Counted from the first letter of the stretch, positions 8,548 to 17,367 are shown. The stretch: 37,654 bases of DNA from an uncultured Actinomycetes bacterium (GCA_903899375.1 CAIUIT010000035.1:1-37654), one strand, 5' to 3'. Notes: a model not told the origin generated them from the sequence alone. Program-made: numbers and translations.

Positions 8548-10047
8548 ATGTCTCAATCAGATAAAACGCAAAGTAATAAAAAGCATCATTGGCAGCCAGG
8601 TGATGAAGGTTTAGACCCTAATCGGTGGATGGCACTTGTTGTTATCGCAATTGCATCTTTGATGATCGTTCTCGATGCGTCCATCATTAATTTAGCTCTT
8701 CCCAAAGCGCAAGTGGCTTTGCATATTTCAAATGTGAATCGTCAGTGGGTCGTTACCGCTTACTCACTTGCATTCGGATCTCTACTTCTTCTCGGCGGTC
8801 GTATTGCCGATTATGTTGGTCGCAAACGCGTATTCATGATTGGACTCCTTGGATTTGCCGGAGCATCTGCACTTGGTGGTTTCTCTACAAATCAAGGAAT
8901 GCTCTTTGCATCGCGCGGATTGCAGGGAGCTTTCGCCGCTCTCCTGGCTCCAGCCGCACTCTCATTAATCAACGTAACTTTCACAGTTCCTAAAGAACGT
9001 GCGCGTGCATTTGGCGTGTATGGCGCAATCTCTGGAGGAGGAGCTGCAATCGGTTTGATTGCTGGTGGCGCACTCACCGAATTCGCAAATTGGCGTTGGT
9101 GTCTCTTTGTAAATGTTCCAATCGCAATCATCGCGGTCTTCCTCGCCATTCCAAATTTACATGAATCAAAGTCACCCGGAGATAACAAATATGACGTTCC
9201 AGGTGCTGTCACGGTCACCCTCGGGCTCGTAAGCCTGGTGTACGGATTTAGCCAAGCGGCCGACCATGGTTGGGGTGACATTCGTACCTATCCATACTTC
9301 CTCTTTGCAGTAGTTCTTATCGCAGCATTCATCGGAATCGAAAAGATGGTGAAGAATCCCTTGCTTCCCCTGCGTGTGCTCAGTGAGCGAAATCGCGGAG
9401 GTTCATACCTGGCTTCATTGTTGACCGGAACCGGCCTCTTCGCGATGTTCCTGTTCCTGTCCATCTATATGCAAAACTTCCTGCACTATTCCCCTCTCCG
9501 CTCTGGCTTCGCCTTCTTGCCATTTAGCGGTGGAATTATTATCGGAGCTGGAATTGCATCACAGTTGCTTCCAAAGGTCGGACCACGGCCCCTCATGGTC
9601 GGCGGCTTGATCGTAGGAGCAGGAGGACTCTGGCTTTTGTCGGGTATCACTCCAACTTCTGAGTACGTAAAAGCAATTTTGCCTGCAATGGTCATCATGT
9701 CACTGGGAATGGCCTTCGTATTTATACCTAGTGCGAGTACTGGATTGCACAATGCTGGAGAACATGACGCTGGCGTTGCCAGTGCCGTGCTAAACACCAG
9801 CCAGCAAATCGGTGGGTCTCTTGGAGCTGCACTTCTCAATACCGTGGCGATCTCCTCGGCATCTGCGTACATCAAGGGGCATGCCGCGCTGGGCGATAAG
9901 GCCACGATCTATGGCCAGGTCCATGGCTTCAGCACCACCTTCAAGATTGGCGCCGGCTTCTTGTTGCTCGCCGCACTCGTCTCCGCACTCCTGATCAATG
10001 TAGGCAAGGACTCTCTCGTAGAGCACGAGGGTGACGCGGCTCTTTAA
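8548..10047 (+). CDS. MFS transporter, DHA2 (EmrB/QacA) drug:H+ antiporter family
   Basis: Inner-membrane proton antiporter of 499 residues, matching the usual 14-helix DHA2 size. The N-terminus is hydrophilic (about 30 residues). The first helix ends in the conserved VLDASIINLALP. Motif A reads GGRIADYVGRKRVF. Motif C is in the GAISGGGAAIGLIAGGAL stretch, followed by WRWCLFVNVPI. The ATG at 8548 has GGAAGG six bases upstream and is preferred over an in-frame GTG at 8398, which adds 50 residues of non-family sequence. Members export antibiotics, dyes or metabolites; the substrate cannot be read from the sequence. An inverted repeat 150 bases upstream may control it. Confidence 0.9.
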   Translation: MSQSDKTQSNKKHHWQPGDEGLDPNRWMALVVIAIASLMIVLDASIINLALPKAQVALHISNVNRQWVVTAYSLAFGSLLLLGGRIADYVGRKRVFMIGLLGFAGASALGGFSTNQGMLFASRGLQGAFAALLAPAALSLINVTFTVPKERARAFGVYGAISGGGAAIGLIAGGALTEFANWRWCLFVNVPIAIIAVFLAIPNLHESKSPGDNKYDVPGAVTVTLGLVSLVYGFSQAADHGWGDIRTYPYFLFAVVLIAAFIGIEKMVKNPLLPLRVLSERNRGGSYLASLLTGTGLFAMFLFLSIYMQNFLHYSPLRSGFAFLPFSGGIIIGAGIASQLLPKVGPRPLMVGGLIVGAGGLWLLSGITPTSEYVKAILPAMVIMSLGMAFVFIPSASTGLHNAGEHDAGVASAVLNTSQQIGGSLGAALLNTVAISSASAYIKGHAALGDKATIYGQVHGFSTTFKIGAGFLLLAALVSALLINVGKDSLVEHEGDAAL

Positions 10048-10081
10048 CCAGACTGCACGAAGAGCCTTATTGCGATAAATT

Positions 10082-10108
10082 ACTACTTGCGAATGATTCG
10101 CAAGTAGT
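10082..10108. promoter_or_regulatory. Palindromic operator candidate upstream of the nickel/cobalt permease
   Basis: Perfect palindrome with 12-base arms ACTACTTGCGAA and TTCGCAAGTAGT around TGA, ending 17 bases before the permease ATG. It contains TTGC-N9-GCAA, the same spacing as the Nur (Fur-family nickel regulator) box described in Streptomyces. The centre AATGATT also resembles Fur/Zur-type sites. No T-run follows, so it is not a typical terminator for the preceding gene. No fur-family gene is in the window. Confidence 0.55.
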
Positions 10109-10125
10109 GAGGTCGAAAGGGCAGA

Positions 10126-11316
10126 ATGAACGCTCCAGTGAGCACCACAAAGAGGTCGAGGAATCCTTTCGCGAGCCTCTCTGCTGATGAGCGTCGCCGT
10201 CTCGGGGCCATGTTTGCCGTGATCTTCTTCCTACTCTTCGGCGGACTAATTCTGATGGCCTTTGCCACCTCCGGCCACTATCACCTGGCAGATGGAACGA
10301 TGTTTGGCTGGGGCACGGGATTTCTAGCGCTCACCCTCGGTATGCGCCACGCCTTTGATGCAGACCATATCTCTGCCATCGATAACACCACACGTAAGTT
10401 GATGGCTGAGGGTCAACGTCCGATGGGCGTTGGATTCTTCTTCTCGCTCGGCCACTCCTCGGTTGTGACCGCATTAGCGATCATTCTCAACTTTGGAATT
10501 AAATCACTGGGCGTTCAGGTCAAGAATCAAAATTCCAGCCTCCACCACTACACCGGTCTTATCGGTACTTCGGTGAGCGGAGCATTCTTAGTTCTCATTG
10601 CACTTCTCAATTTGTTGGTTTTGGTATCAGTTCTCAAAGTATTCGTGGCGATGCGCAAGGGAAGCTATAACGAGGCAGAGCTGGAAAAACATTTAGACTC
10701 TCGTGGATTCATGATGCGCTTCTTTGGGCCTATTGCACGCCGTATTGATGCTAGCTGGAAGATGTACCCGCTCGGCATTCTCTTCGGACTTGGCTTTGAC
10801 ACTGCAACAGAAGTTGCACTTCTTGTACTCGCAGGATCTTCTGTAGTTGCAGGACTCCCCTGGTGGGCGATCCTTTCTCTGCCAATGCTTTTTGCGGGAG
10901 GAATGAGCTTGCTAGACACCATTGATGGCTCTTTCATGAACTTCGCTTATGGTTGGGCATTTTCCAAGCCAGTACGTAAGGTTTATTACAACATCGTAAT
11001 TACGGGACTGTCTGTAGTTGTCGCGCTCTTTATTGGTGGACTTGAAGTAGCCCAAGTCTTCGCGCAGCAGTTAAAACTCACAGGCGGATTTTGGAACTAC
11101 GCCCTGGCTTTCAACATCAATAAAGCGGGATTTATTATCGTTCTCATGTTTGTAATCGTCTGGGGTCTGGCGTTGGCTATCTGGCGCTTTGGTAAAGTTG
11201 AAAGTCGCTGGCACGATCATGCGCACAAATCACAACAGCAGCGCGGTGAGGATGAGAACCACGCTGCTGCTGGAATAGAACTAGGACCGATTACTGCCGG
11301 TTTTACGATCGATTAA
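10126..11316 (+). CDS. Nickel/cobalt permease, NiCoT (HoxN/NixA) family
   Basis: Secondary transporter of 396 residues that takes up Ni2+ or Co2+. The family signature H-X4-DH is HAFDADH at residues 75-81 in the second helix, and the second motif is FSLGHSSVV near 110. About eight hydrophobic segments are visible, with a longer cytoplasmic stretch near residues 180-205. The hydrophilic tail is His-rich ([18 protein letters not shown]), which may bind metal. The ATG has a GAAAGG-like Shine-Dalgarno. A perfect palindrome lies immediately upstream. The gene ends in a 4-base convergent overlap with ino1. No urease, hydrogenase or cobalamin gene is in the window to decide between the two metals. 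Confidence 0.88.
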   Translation: MNAPVSTTKRSRNPFASLSADERRRLGAMFAVIFFLLFGGLILMAFATSGHYHLADGTMFGWGTGFLALTLGMRHAFDADHISAIDNTTRKLMAEGQRPMGVGFFFSLGHSSVVTALAIILNFGIKSLGVQVKNQNSSLHHYTGLIGTSVSGAFLVLIALLNLLVLVSVLKVFVAMRKGSYNEAELEKHLDSRGFMMRFFGPIARRIDASWKMYPLGILFGLGFDTATEVALLVLAGSSVVAGLPWWAILSLPMLFAGGMSLLDTIDGSFMNFAYGWAFSKPVRKVYYNIVITGLSVVVALFIGGLEVAQVFAQQLKLTGGFWNYALAFNINKAGFIIVLMFVIVWGLALAIWRFGKVESRWHDHAHKSQQQRGEDENHAAAGIELGPITAGFTID

Positions 11317-12416
11317 CGCTCGATCGTTCCCGCAATAAACTCTTCAGTGCGCTGCTGCGCGACATCATCGGTGTATTGAACTGGTGGGGACTTCATAAAG
11401 TAGCTGGCAGGTGAGAGCAATGGCCCACCGATCTTGCGATCGAGAGCGATCTTTGCGCAACGAAGCGCATCAATGATGACACCAGCAGAGTTTGGTGAAT
11501 CCCATACTTCGAGCTTGTATTCGAGGTTTAGCGGTACATCGCCGAAGGCGCGGCCTTCAAGGCGAACATAGGCCCACTTGCGATCATCAAGCCAAGGGAT
11601 GTAATCCGATGGTCCAATGTGAACATTCTTTGCACCCAAGTCGTGATCCAACTGCGAAGTCACAGATTGGGTCTTGGAAATCTTCTTTGATTCGAGGCGA
11701 TCGCGCTCCAACATGTTCTTGAAGTCCATGTTTCCACCGACGTTAAGTTGGTATGTGCGATCAAGGTGCACTCCACGATCTTGGAATAGTCGAGCCATGA
11801 TGCGGTGTGTGATGGTTGCACCGACCTGTGACTTGATGTCATCTCCGATGATTGGGAGGTTTGCCTTGGTGAACTTGTCAGCCCAGACAGGGTCTGATGC
11901 AATAAATACAGGAAGTGCGTTAACAAACGCTACGCCAGCATCGAGCGCACACTGTGCGTAATGCTTGGCAGCCAACTCGGAACCTACAGGGAGGTAGCAG
12001 ATTAAGACATCGACCTTGCGCTCTTTGAGAACTGCAACGACATCTACAGGCTCGGCTGTTGATTCAACGATTGTCTCGCGGTAGTAACGACCAAGACCAT
12101 CGAGGGTTGGTCCGCGTTGCACGATGAGGCCGGTTGTGGCTACATCAGAAAATTTGATCGTGTTGTTCTCGGAAGCCCATATTGCATCGGCGAGATCGAG
12201 ACCAACCTTCTTGGCGTCAACATCGAATGCTGCAACGAAATTTACGTCGCGAACATGGTAACCACCAAGGACTGCATGCATTAGTCCAGGGATTTCGACA
12301 TCAGCTGCCGCATCCTTGTAGTAAGTCACGCCTTGGATAAGCGAGTTGGCACAGTTTCCTACGCCGATAATCGCTACGCGGATCTCTTTACTTTGGGTCA
12401 CATTATCGTTGCTCAC
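11313..12416 (-). CDS. ino1: Inositol-3-phosphate synthase (actinobacterial type)
   Basis: Converts glucose 6-phosphate to myo-inositol 3-phosphate using NAD, feeding phosphatidylinositol and PIM lipids (or mycothiol in some relatives). With the GTG start it is 367 residues, the length I recall for Mycobacterium tuberculosis Ino1. AAGGAAG precedes the GTG by five bases, and the GTG overlaps the padR stop as GTGA. Visible motifs include [18 protein letters not shown] (NAD binding), [25 protein letters not shown] and [12 protein letters not shown]. An in-frame extension of 13 residues reads into padR and is rejected. Adjacency to a padR gene matches the mycobacterial arrangement, so the two are probably one operon. 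Confidence 0.93.
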   Translation of the reverse strand: MSNDNVTQSKEIRVAIIGVGNCANSLIQGVTYYKDAAADVEIPGLMHAVLGGYHVRDVNFVAAFDVDAKKVGLDLADAIWASENNTIKFSDVATTGLIVQRGPTLDGLGRYYRETIVESTAEPVDVVAVLKERKVDVLICYLPVGSELAAKHYAQCALDAGVAFVNALPVFIASDPVWADKFTKANLPIIGDDIKSQVGATITHRIMARLFQDRGVHLDRTYQLNVGGNMDFKNMLERDRLESKKISKTQSVTSQLDHDLGAKNVHIGPSDYIPWLDDRKWAYVRLEGRAFGDVPLNLEYKLEVWDSPNSAGVIIDALRCAKIALDRKIGGPLLSPASYFMKSPPVQYTDDVAQQRTEEFIAGTIER

Positions 12417-12955
12417 GTTGACTTCCTTTCGGTGTTGATCATTTCTTGTAGCCAAGCGATTTCGCGCTCAGCAGATTCCAATGAGTGACGACGCCACTCA
12501 ACTAAATAACGATCGATTCCTTCAGGTGACTTATCAAGTTCGACGCGAAGGATTTTCGCCTTCTCATCTAATTTGCGATGACGCCCTTCCAGGATTTGCA
12601 GACGGTTGCGCTGTGGCGTTGGGCCAAAGAATGCGAACCGAACTTCAAAGCTTTCATCTTCCCAACTATCTGGCTCGCTGCTCGATGAGATCGCCTCAAA
12701 GCGCTTTAGGCCAGCGTCGGTTATTGCATAAACGATTCGCGAGCGCCGACTTCCACCCACCTCGGCTGAAACACTCTCTTGTATAACCCCGGCTTCGAGC
12801 ATGCGATGCAACTGGGGGTAAAGGACAGAGAAGGAGAGGGCGCGGAAGGGACCATAAATAGCCGTCATCCGCTTGCGCAGCTCATAGCCGTGGAGTGGTC
12901 CTTGACTGAGGACGCCAAGTAAGGCGAACTCAAGGGATTCACTACGCGAGCGCAT
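12413..12955 (-). CDS. PadR family transcriptional regulator
   Basis: Winged-helix regulator of 180 residues. The N-terminal PadR domain starts [21 protein letters not shown] and continues through [18 protein letters not shown] to [13 protein letters not shown]. The C-terminal half is a helical dimerisation region (Vir_C-like), with RIEA/LRVEL-type heptads. The same family lies next to ino1 in mycobacteria. GGAG is seven bases before the ATG. It is co-transcribed with ino1, and two palindromes 34-74 bases upstream are candidate sites for autoregulation and for control of the divergent lysE. The ligand is unknown. Confidence 0.88.
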   Translation of the reverse strand: MRSRSESLEFALLGVLSQGPLHGYELRKRMTAIYGPFRALSFSVLYPQLHRMLEAGVIQESVSAEVGGSRRSRIVYAITDAGLKRFEAISSSSEPDSWEDESFEVRFAFFGPTPQRNRLQILEGRHRKLDEKAKILRVELDKSPEGIDRYLVEWRRHSLESAEREIAWLQEMINTERKST

Positions 12956-12988
12956 CTAGGTACTCCAATTAGTATTTCGAATAGGTAC

Positions 12989-13029
12989 TATCGAATCGAT
13001 ATAACGAGATGTAACCTATCGATTCGATA
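12989..13029. promoter_or_regulatory. Paired palindromes between padR and lysE
   Basis: A 13-base inverted repeat, TATCGAATCGATA (12989-13001) and TATCGATTCGATA (13017-13029), has a 15-base spacer. Each arm is itself nearly palindromic (ATCGA-N-TCGAT), so this reads as two operator sites 28 bases centre to centre, close to three helical turns. The sites lie in the divergent padR/lysE region, upstream of the lysE -10. PadR is the obvious candidate ligand, although the sites do not match the ATGT-N8-ACAT site described for some PadR proteins. Confidence 0.6.
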
Positions 13030-13062
13030 CAAAACTGTCCACTCCAAACCGCCCTAGCCCAC

Positions 13063-13068
13063 TACCCT
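13063..13068 (+). promoter_or_regulatory. Leaderless -10 element (TACCCT) for lysE
   Basis: TACCCT ends six bases before the GTG start; no Shine-Dalgarno is visible. The same hexamer at the same spacing precedes the DUF3000 gene. Confidence 0.5.
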
Positions 13069-13074
13069 GAGCGA

Positions 13075-13725
13075 GTGACTTTGATCATCCCCTCCCGGCT
13101 CTGGGAATACCTCATAGCAGCCACGCTCATTATCTTGGCTCCTGGACCGAGCGTCCTATTCACCATTGCCAGAGCTATCTCCTGGGGCCGTGCAACGGCC
13201 GTAGCGACCGTCCTCGGCAACGCCTTGGGCATGTTTACGATCTCTGTCCTGGTGGCTGTGGGCCTCGGCCCTGTTCTCCAGCGCTACCACGCTGTCTATA
13301 TCGGAGTGCAATGGGTCGGTGCTCTCTACCTTGTCTATTTGGGAATTGACGCCATCCGCCACAGTAAAGAGCATGCCGAGTCGATGACCGACCTGAGCGG
13401 CGGAAAGCCCTCTGTGGCCAAGACAATTAGACAGGGCTACCTAGTCGGGGTACTCAACCCCAAGAGCATGGTCTTCTTTGCAGCGATACTCCCTCAATTT
13501 ACCGACCACGCCAAAGGCCATCTGACATCTCAACTCTTATTGCTTGGGGCGATCTTCTGCATTATCTGCTTCTTCTCTGACGGGACCTGGGGCATCGTGG
13601 CGGGAACCATCCGTAACTGGCTCTCATCAGATGCGCGCCGTCTCGAACGCTTACGCGTTAGCGGTGGAGTTGTCATGGTGGGACTTGGGATTATCACCTT
13701 TGTAAACTCGCTCCTCAACTCCTAA
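13075..13725 (+). CDS. LysE/RhtB family amino acid exporter
   Basis: Membrane protein of 216 residues with about six hydrophobic segments, the LysE/RhtB layout. The N-terminal signature LIILAPGPSVLFTIARAISWGRA matches the conserved LxPGP region, and YLGIDAIRH closes helix 3. The middle has GYLVGVLNPKSMVFFAAILPQF, also characteristic. Members export lysine, arginine, homoserine, threonine or other small molecules; the substrate here is unknown. It starts at GTG with a TACCCT -10 six bases upstream. It is divergent from padR-ino1 and shares the palindrome-bearing intergenic region, so joint control is plausible. Confidence 0.88.
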   Translation: MTLIIPSRLWEYLIAATLIILAPGPSVLFTIARAISWGRATAVATVLGNALGMFTISVLVAVGLGPVLQRYHAVYIGVQWVGALYLVYLGIDAIRHSKEHAESMTDLSGGKPSVAKTIRQGYLVGVLNPKSMVFFAAILPQFTDHAKGHLTSQLLLLGAIFCIICFFSDGTWGIVAGTIRNWLSSDARRLERLRVSGGVVMVGLGIITFVNSLLNS

Positions 13726-13830
13726 TTTGGCGATCGTGGCGATGGCGTCAGATGTCAGTTCATTGGTACAGACTTTGCCTACAAATAATTCGAAGGGTTC
13801 AACTCTTCGCTCCTAGAGAAGCAGGTCATC

Positions 13831-14505
13831 ATGGGCGAACCACGCGCCGCAATTAGTCCAAGCCATTTAACCTATGCCTGGGGCGACTGTCACCGTTGTC
13901 TTTGGTTGCAATACAACCATTCAGTTGCAGCTCCCATGACCATGCCGCTCATCGGAGATCTCGCCGATATGCAGGAGCGTTATTTCATCGGTGCCAAGAC
14001 ATCCGACATGCACCCTGATCTTCCCGAGGGCAAAGTCCACTCTCATGGCGGTTGGGTGGTCTCGAAAAATATCGTTGTCGATGGAGTCGATTCCGGACTC
14101 TTCATACGCGGTAAATACGATCTGCTCCTTGAGTTTCCTGATGGGACTTTCGGAATTGTCGACTGCAAATTGCAGAAGAAAGATTACGACAAGAGCAGCT
14201 TCTATGCTCCGCAACTGGAGGCTTACGCCTTTAGTTTAGAAAATCCGCAAAAAGATTCGCCTAAGCAGATCTCAATGGTTGGCCTTTATACCTGGTCGCT
14301 CGATCGCGCGTCGGGCAATTTAGGTGCAGGTTTTGGTTATCGCGTTAATAGCTCCTGGTTCCCTGCAGAGCGCAATCCCATTGCGTTACAAGAGCGTTTG
14401 GCTGACTTAGTTCGGATGGTACGCGGAGAATGCCCACCGGCTAAAGATGGATGTGGAGTCTGTGATTATGTTTCAGCGCGAAGAGATGTATTAGGGAACG
14501 GTTAG
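13831..14505 (+). CDS. PD-(D/E)XK nuclease superfamily protein with four-cysteine Fe-S-like motif (Cas4/RecB-like)
   Basis: A 224-residue protein of unassigned function with RecB/Cas4-family motifs. D97 in IRGKYDLLLEF, then D111-C-K113 in GIVDCKLQ, form the D...DXK metal core. Q128-x3-Y132 in PQLEAYAF matches the RecB-type QxxxY motif. Cysteines C20 and C23 (CHRC) at the N-terminus and C201, C208, C211 near the C-terminus resemble the 1+3 cysteine arrangement that holds a [4Fe-4S] cluster in Cas4 and AddB. No cas, addAB or recombination gene is nearby. It shares a 4-base convergent overlap with plsC. The ATG has only a weak AGCAGG-type Shine-Dalgarno. Domain calls are by eye. Confidence 0.65.
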   Translation: MGEPRAAISPSHLTYAWGDCHRCLWLQYNHSVAAPMTMPLIGDLADMQERYFIGAKTSDMHPDLPEGKVHSHGGWVVSKNIVVDGVDSGLFIRGKYDLLLEFPDGTFGIVDCKLQKKDYDKSSFYAPQLEAYAFSLENPQKDSPKQISMVGLYTWSLDRASGNLGAGFGYRVNSSWFPAERNPIALQERLADLVRMVRGECPPAKDGCGVCDYVSARRDVLGNG

Positions 14506-15194
14506 TTCTCTTCGTTCTTCTTTAACTCTTCTGCAATGGCGCTCTTGGCATCTGACGCATACATGTCGACATAAACTTGACCTGAAATCTTTTGAATACC
14601 CTGCATGATCTCATCAGTTACCTGCCGCAAAGTGGCAAGATCGCTGGAATCACCGGCGAAGTACATCGGTTCACCAAATACCATCTCAACGCGACGCACC
14701 TTTGGCACAACTTGGCCAGTTGGTTGAATCTCAGCGGTATTAAACATTGCCACAGGTACTACTGGTGCACCAGAGTCGATCGCCATGCGCGCTATTCCAA
14801 TACGACCTTTATAGAGCCGGCCATCCGGTGAGCGAGTGCCCTCGGGATATATCCCGATGCATTGACCTTCTTCGAGAAGTTTTAGTCCAGTGCGAATAGC
14901 CGCCTCGCTACGCCGTCCACCGGCGCGATCAACGGGAACTTGGCCCAGCGCCTGGAAGGTAATCTTTTTGATGAAACCTTTAACACCAGGTGAGGTGAAG
15001 TACTCACTCTTCGCCATAAAAGTCACCTTGCGGGGAACCACCAAAGGCATAAAGACTGAATCACTAAATGAGAGGTGATTAGAAGCGACGATCACCGGGC
15101 CCACATTGGGCACGTGGCGCAGCCCCGTGACCTTGGGACGGAAGAGCAGCATCAGGATTGGGGTCAGAAAAGACTTCAAAAATGTATATGCCAC
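14502..15194 (-). CDS. 1-acyl-sn-glycerol-3-phosphate acyltransferase family (PlsC)
   Basis: Membrane-associated acyltransferase of 230 residues, probably transferring acyl groups to lysophosphatidic acid or a related lysolipid. Motif I is NHLSFSD (N39, H40, D45, the NHX4D catalytic motif). Motif III is the PEGTRS stretch in IGIYPEGTRSPDG. The N-terminus is hydrophobic and may anchor the protein to the membrane. A GTG start with AGGAGG nine bases upstream is clear. In mycobacteria a PlsC-like gene (Rv2182c) lies near fadD15 and pimB, which is also the neighbourhood here. Specific acceptor is unknown; PlsC-type enzymes are often also called lysophospholipid acyltransferases. Confidence 0.88.
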   Translation of the reverse strand: MAYTFLKSFLTPILMLLFRPKVTGLRHVPNVGPVIVASNHLSFSDSVFMPLVVPRKVTFMAKSEYFTSPGVKGFIKKITFQALGQVPVDRAGGRRSEAAIRTGLKLLEEGQCIGIYPEGTRSPDGRLYKGRIGIARMAIDSGAPVVPVAMFNTAEIQPTGQVVPKVRRVEMVFGEPMYFAGDSSDLATLRQVTDEIMQGIQKISGQVYVDMYASDAKSAIAEELKKNEEN

Positions 15195-15291
15195 CGAACC
15201 TGCCCTCCTCTCGATCGTGCCTCGCCTCGCCCACCTAAGGTTGAGGGGTCTAATTTAGGGGTTAAAGGCCACTCTATGACACCATCTGAGC

Positions 15292-16404
15292 GTGAGCGAT
15301 ATAGCAAACTCGGAAAATTTCTACCTTTCTGGTGGAAATACGGGGGTTCTCCTCCTTCATGGCTTCACAGGTTCCCCGGCATCTGTTCTGCCCTGGGCGC
15401 GTGGCATTCACGAAGCAGGTTTCACCGTATCAGTTCCGCGCATTGCCGGACATGGCACGCAATGGCAGGATCTCAATAGGAGTACGTGGGAAGACTGGTA
15501 TGACTCAGTTGAATCTGCTTTTCAAACCCTTAAAGATAACTGCGATCGAGTATTTGTCGGCGGTTTTTCCGTCGGCGGGGCACTTGCTCTTAAGCTCGCG
15601 CAGAATCACGGCTCTGAAATTGAAGGCTTACTCCTCCTCAATCCCTCCATCTTTGATGAGCGAAAGTTTTTTAAGCTTGTACCTTTCTTGAAACATCTAC
15701 TCCCCTCTATAAATGGCGGCGAGAGCGATGTGGCCAAACCCGGTGCACCGAAACATGGTTACGACCGACTTCCTCTCAAGGCTCTGGATTCTGTGCGCGA
15801 TCTTTGGCGCCACGTAGAACACGATCTCTATCTGGTGGACCTACCGATTCTCATTGGCTATTCGATAAATGACCATGTTGTAAGTCCGGACTGTAGTCAC
15901 ACGATTATCGACAGCGTTTCATCTCCGAGTATCCGCGAAATTATCTTTGAGCAATCTTTTCACAATGTCTCTCTCGATTATGAGGTAGAAGATTTAATCT
16001 CTGAAAGCCTCGAATATATTCAGGATGTACTTACAGGAGAATTTGAGCGAACAAATGAGAGCGATGAGAATGAATTGATCGATGCCGAGTTCGAATCGAT
16101 CGTCTCGCAGCTTTCTCTCGATGAATCACATCCAACGACCTATCTTGATGAACTCGATGCGCGCGGAGAAGAACACTTTGTACATCCAAACCCAGAATTA
16201 CCTAAAGTAGATCAATCCGCACGGATAGCCTTAATATGTCTAATAGGCGGACCGGCCTATCTACTCTTAGAATTCACCACTGGATTCACATTCTTCGGAA
16301 CTGGTCCTTGGCCCGGTGTTCTGCTATTCATTGGTGGTGTTGTCGCTTCGATGATTCGCCTCGCAAGAAATGATGAAGACTACGACGATGGTGCAGAGGT
16401 TTAA
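15292..16404 (+). CDS. Alpha/beta hydrolase (carboxylesterase/monoacylglycerol-lipase type) with C-terminal membrane anchor
   Basis: A 370-residue fusion-like protein. Residues 1-240 are an Est30-type alpha/beta hydrolase: LLLHGFTG (oxyanion region), nucleophile S93 in GGFSVGG, acid D194 in YSINDHVV and base H224 in QSFHNVSLD. An acidic linker (about 240-315) follows, rich in E and D. Then come two membrane segments around 318-360 (including GVLLFIGGVVASMI) and a short acidic tail. The hydrolase is therefore tethered to the inner face of the membrane, suggesting a lipid substrate. The GTG start has no good Shine-Dalgarno; an ATG at 15276 is out of frame. The gene ends three bases before the glk stop. 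Confidence 0.82.
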   Translation: MSDIANSENFYLSGGNTGVLLLHGFTGSPASVLPWARGIHEAGFTVSVPRIAGHGTQWQDLNRSTWEDWYDSVESAFQTLKDNCDRVFVGGFSVGGALALKLAQNHGSEIEGLLLLNPSIFDERKFFKLVPFLKHLLPSINGGESDVAKPGAPKHGYDRLPLKALDSVRDLWRHVEHDLYLVDLPILIGYSINDHVVSPDCSHTIIDSVSSPSIREIIFEQSFHNVSLDYEVEDLISESLEYIQDVLTGEFERTNESDENELIDAEFESIVSQLSLDESHPTTYLDELDARGEEHFVHPNPELPKVDQSARIALICLIGGPAYLLLEFTTGFTFFGTGPWPGVLLFIGGVVASMIRLARNDEDYDDGAEV

Positions 16405-16407
16405 TAA

Positions 16408-17355
16408 CTAGCGACGGGCCAGATCCGCAACCCCAACGAGGCCAGCATCATTTCCGAGTTCGGCGACCAATACTTTTGGAGCTGGGTGCTTACCGTTGAA
16501 TGGCATGTACTTTTCGATTGCTGCGCGAGTTGGTTTCATAAGCAGTTCGCCAGCATCGATGACTCCCCCGCCGATTACTACACATGCCGGATCGACAATC
16601 ATGCAGATCGACGCAATGCCGGCACCGAGCCATTCACCAGTTGTATTAAAAGCTTCGACAGCAAGCGCATCACCTTCGCGAGCAGCATCGGTAATGTGAT
16701 TTCCCTTGATTCCATCTATGGTTCCATTTCCGCGAGCTACTAGTGATTGCGCGCGCTCGGGATCCAGTGCGATTGCCTCCAGAAGGTGGCGGTGGAGTGC
16801 AGATCCAGATGCATACTGCTCAAAACATCCATAAGAGCCACAACCGCAGAGATGACCACCTGGGACAAGTCGCATGTGGCCAAACTCGGCAGCAACTCCA
16901 AAGGCGCCACGGTAGAGCGATCCGTTATTAACCAGACCCCCACCGATTCCAGTGCCGACAGTTACCATCATTAATTCACTCTCACCGCGGCCCGCGCCGT
17001 AAACCGCTTCACCCCATGCTGCCGCGTTCGCATCGTTCTCGATAACCACAGGGAGATTAATTTCTCGTGAGATTTCGGCTTTAAGGTTGACGCCGTTCCA
17101 GCCTGCAATATTTGGTGTGGCGAGCATTGTCTGGCGATCGGATGAGACGAAGCCCGCCGCCGAAATGCCAACGCTGGCCGCATCATGCTGGGAAAGCAAC
17201 TCTTGAATGACCCCAATGATCGTCTCGGTGAGCGCTCTTCCCCCCGCCTTCGGGGTATCTTCGCGATGGGTTGTAAGGATATTTCCTGCTTCATCCACGA
17301 TCCCACCTAGGACCTTGGTGCCACCGATATCTACGCCGATGCTGAATTTTTCCAC
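16408..17355 (-). CDS. glk: ROK family glucokinase
   Basis: Phosphorylates glucose to glucose 6-phosphate with ATP; 315 residues with the GTG start. The ATP-binding phosphate-1 motif is IGVDIGGTKV at the N-terminus. The sugar-binding region has ENDANAAAWGEA, and TVGTGIGGGLV follows. The ROK zinc site is visible in HLCGCGSYGCFEQYASG. Glucose 6-phosphate is also the substrate of Ino1, encoded 4 kb away. The start was set at GTG because TAATCT lies exactly six bases upstream, as for other leaderless genes here. A TTG two codons upstream, with AAGG at six bases, is a possible alternative. Confidence 0.88.
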   Translation of the reverse strand: MEKFSIGVDIGGTKVLGGIVDEAGNILTTHREDTPKAGGRALTETIIGVIQELLSQHDAASVGISAAGFVSSDRQTMLATPNIAGWNGVNLKAEISREINLPVVIENDANAAAWGEAVYGAGRGESELMMVTVGTGIGGGLVNNGSLYRGAFGVAAEFGHMRLVPGGHLCGCGSYGCFEQYASGSALHRHLLEAIALDPERAQSLVARGNGTIDGIKGNHITDAAREGDALAVEAFNTTGEWLGAGIASICMIVDPACVVIGGGVIDAGELLMKPTRAAIEKYMPFNGKHPAPKVLVAELGNDAGLVGVADLARR

Positions 17356-17361
17356 GTGCAA

Positions 17362-17367
17362 AGATTA
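17362..17367 (-). promoter_or_regulatory. Leaderless -10 element (TAATCT) for glk
   Basis: Read on the minus strand, TAATCT is followed by six bases and then the GTG start. It lies back to back with the fadD15 promoter in a 61-base divergent region. Confidence 0.5.

Noticed and set aside
13831-14505. Labelling the nuclease as Cas4 of a CRISPR system
   Set aside because: No cas genes and no repeat-spacer array are visible anywhere in the window.
15075-15479. Plus-strand frame starting before the esterase, including ATG 15276
   Set aside because: It is out of frame with the hydrolase and ends within it; no domain is recognisable.
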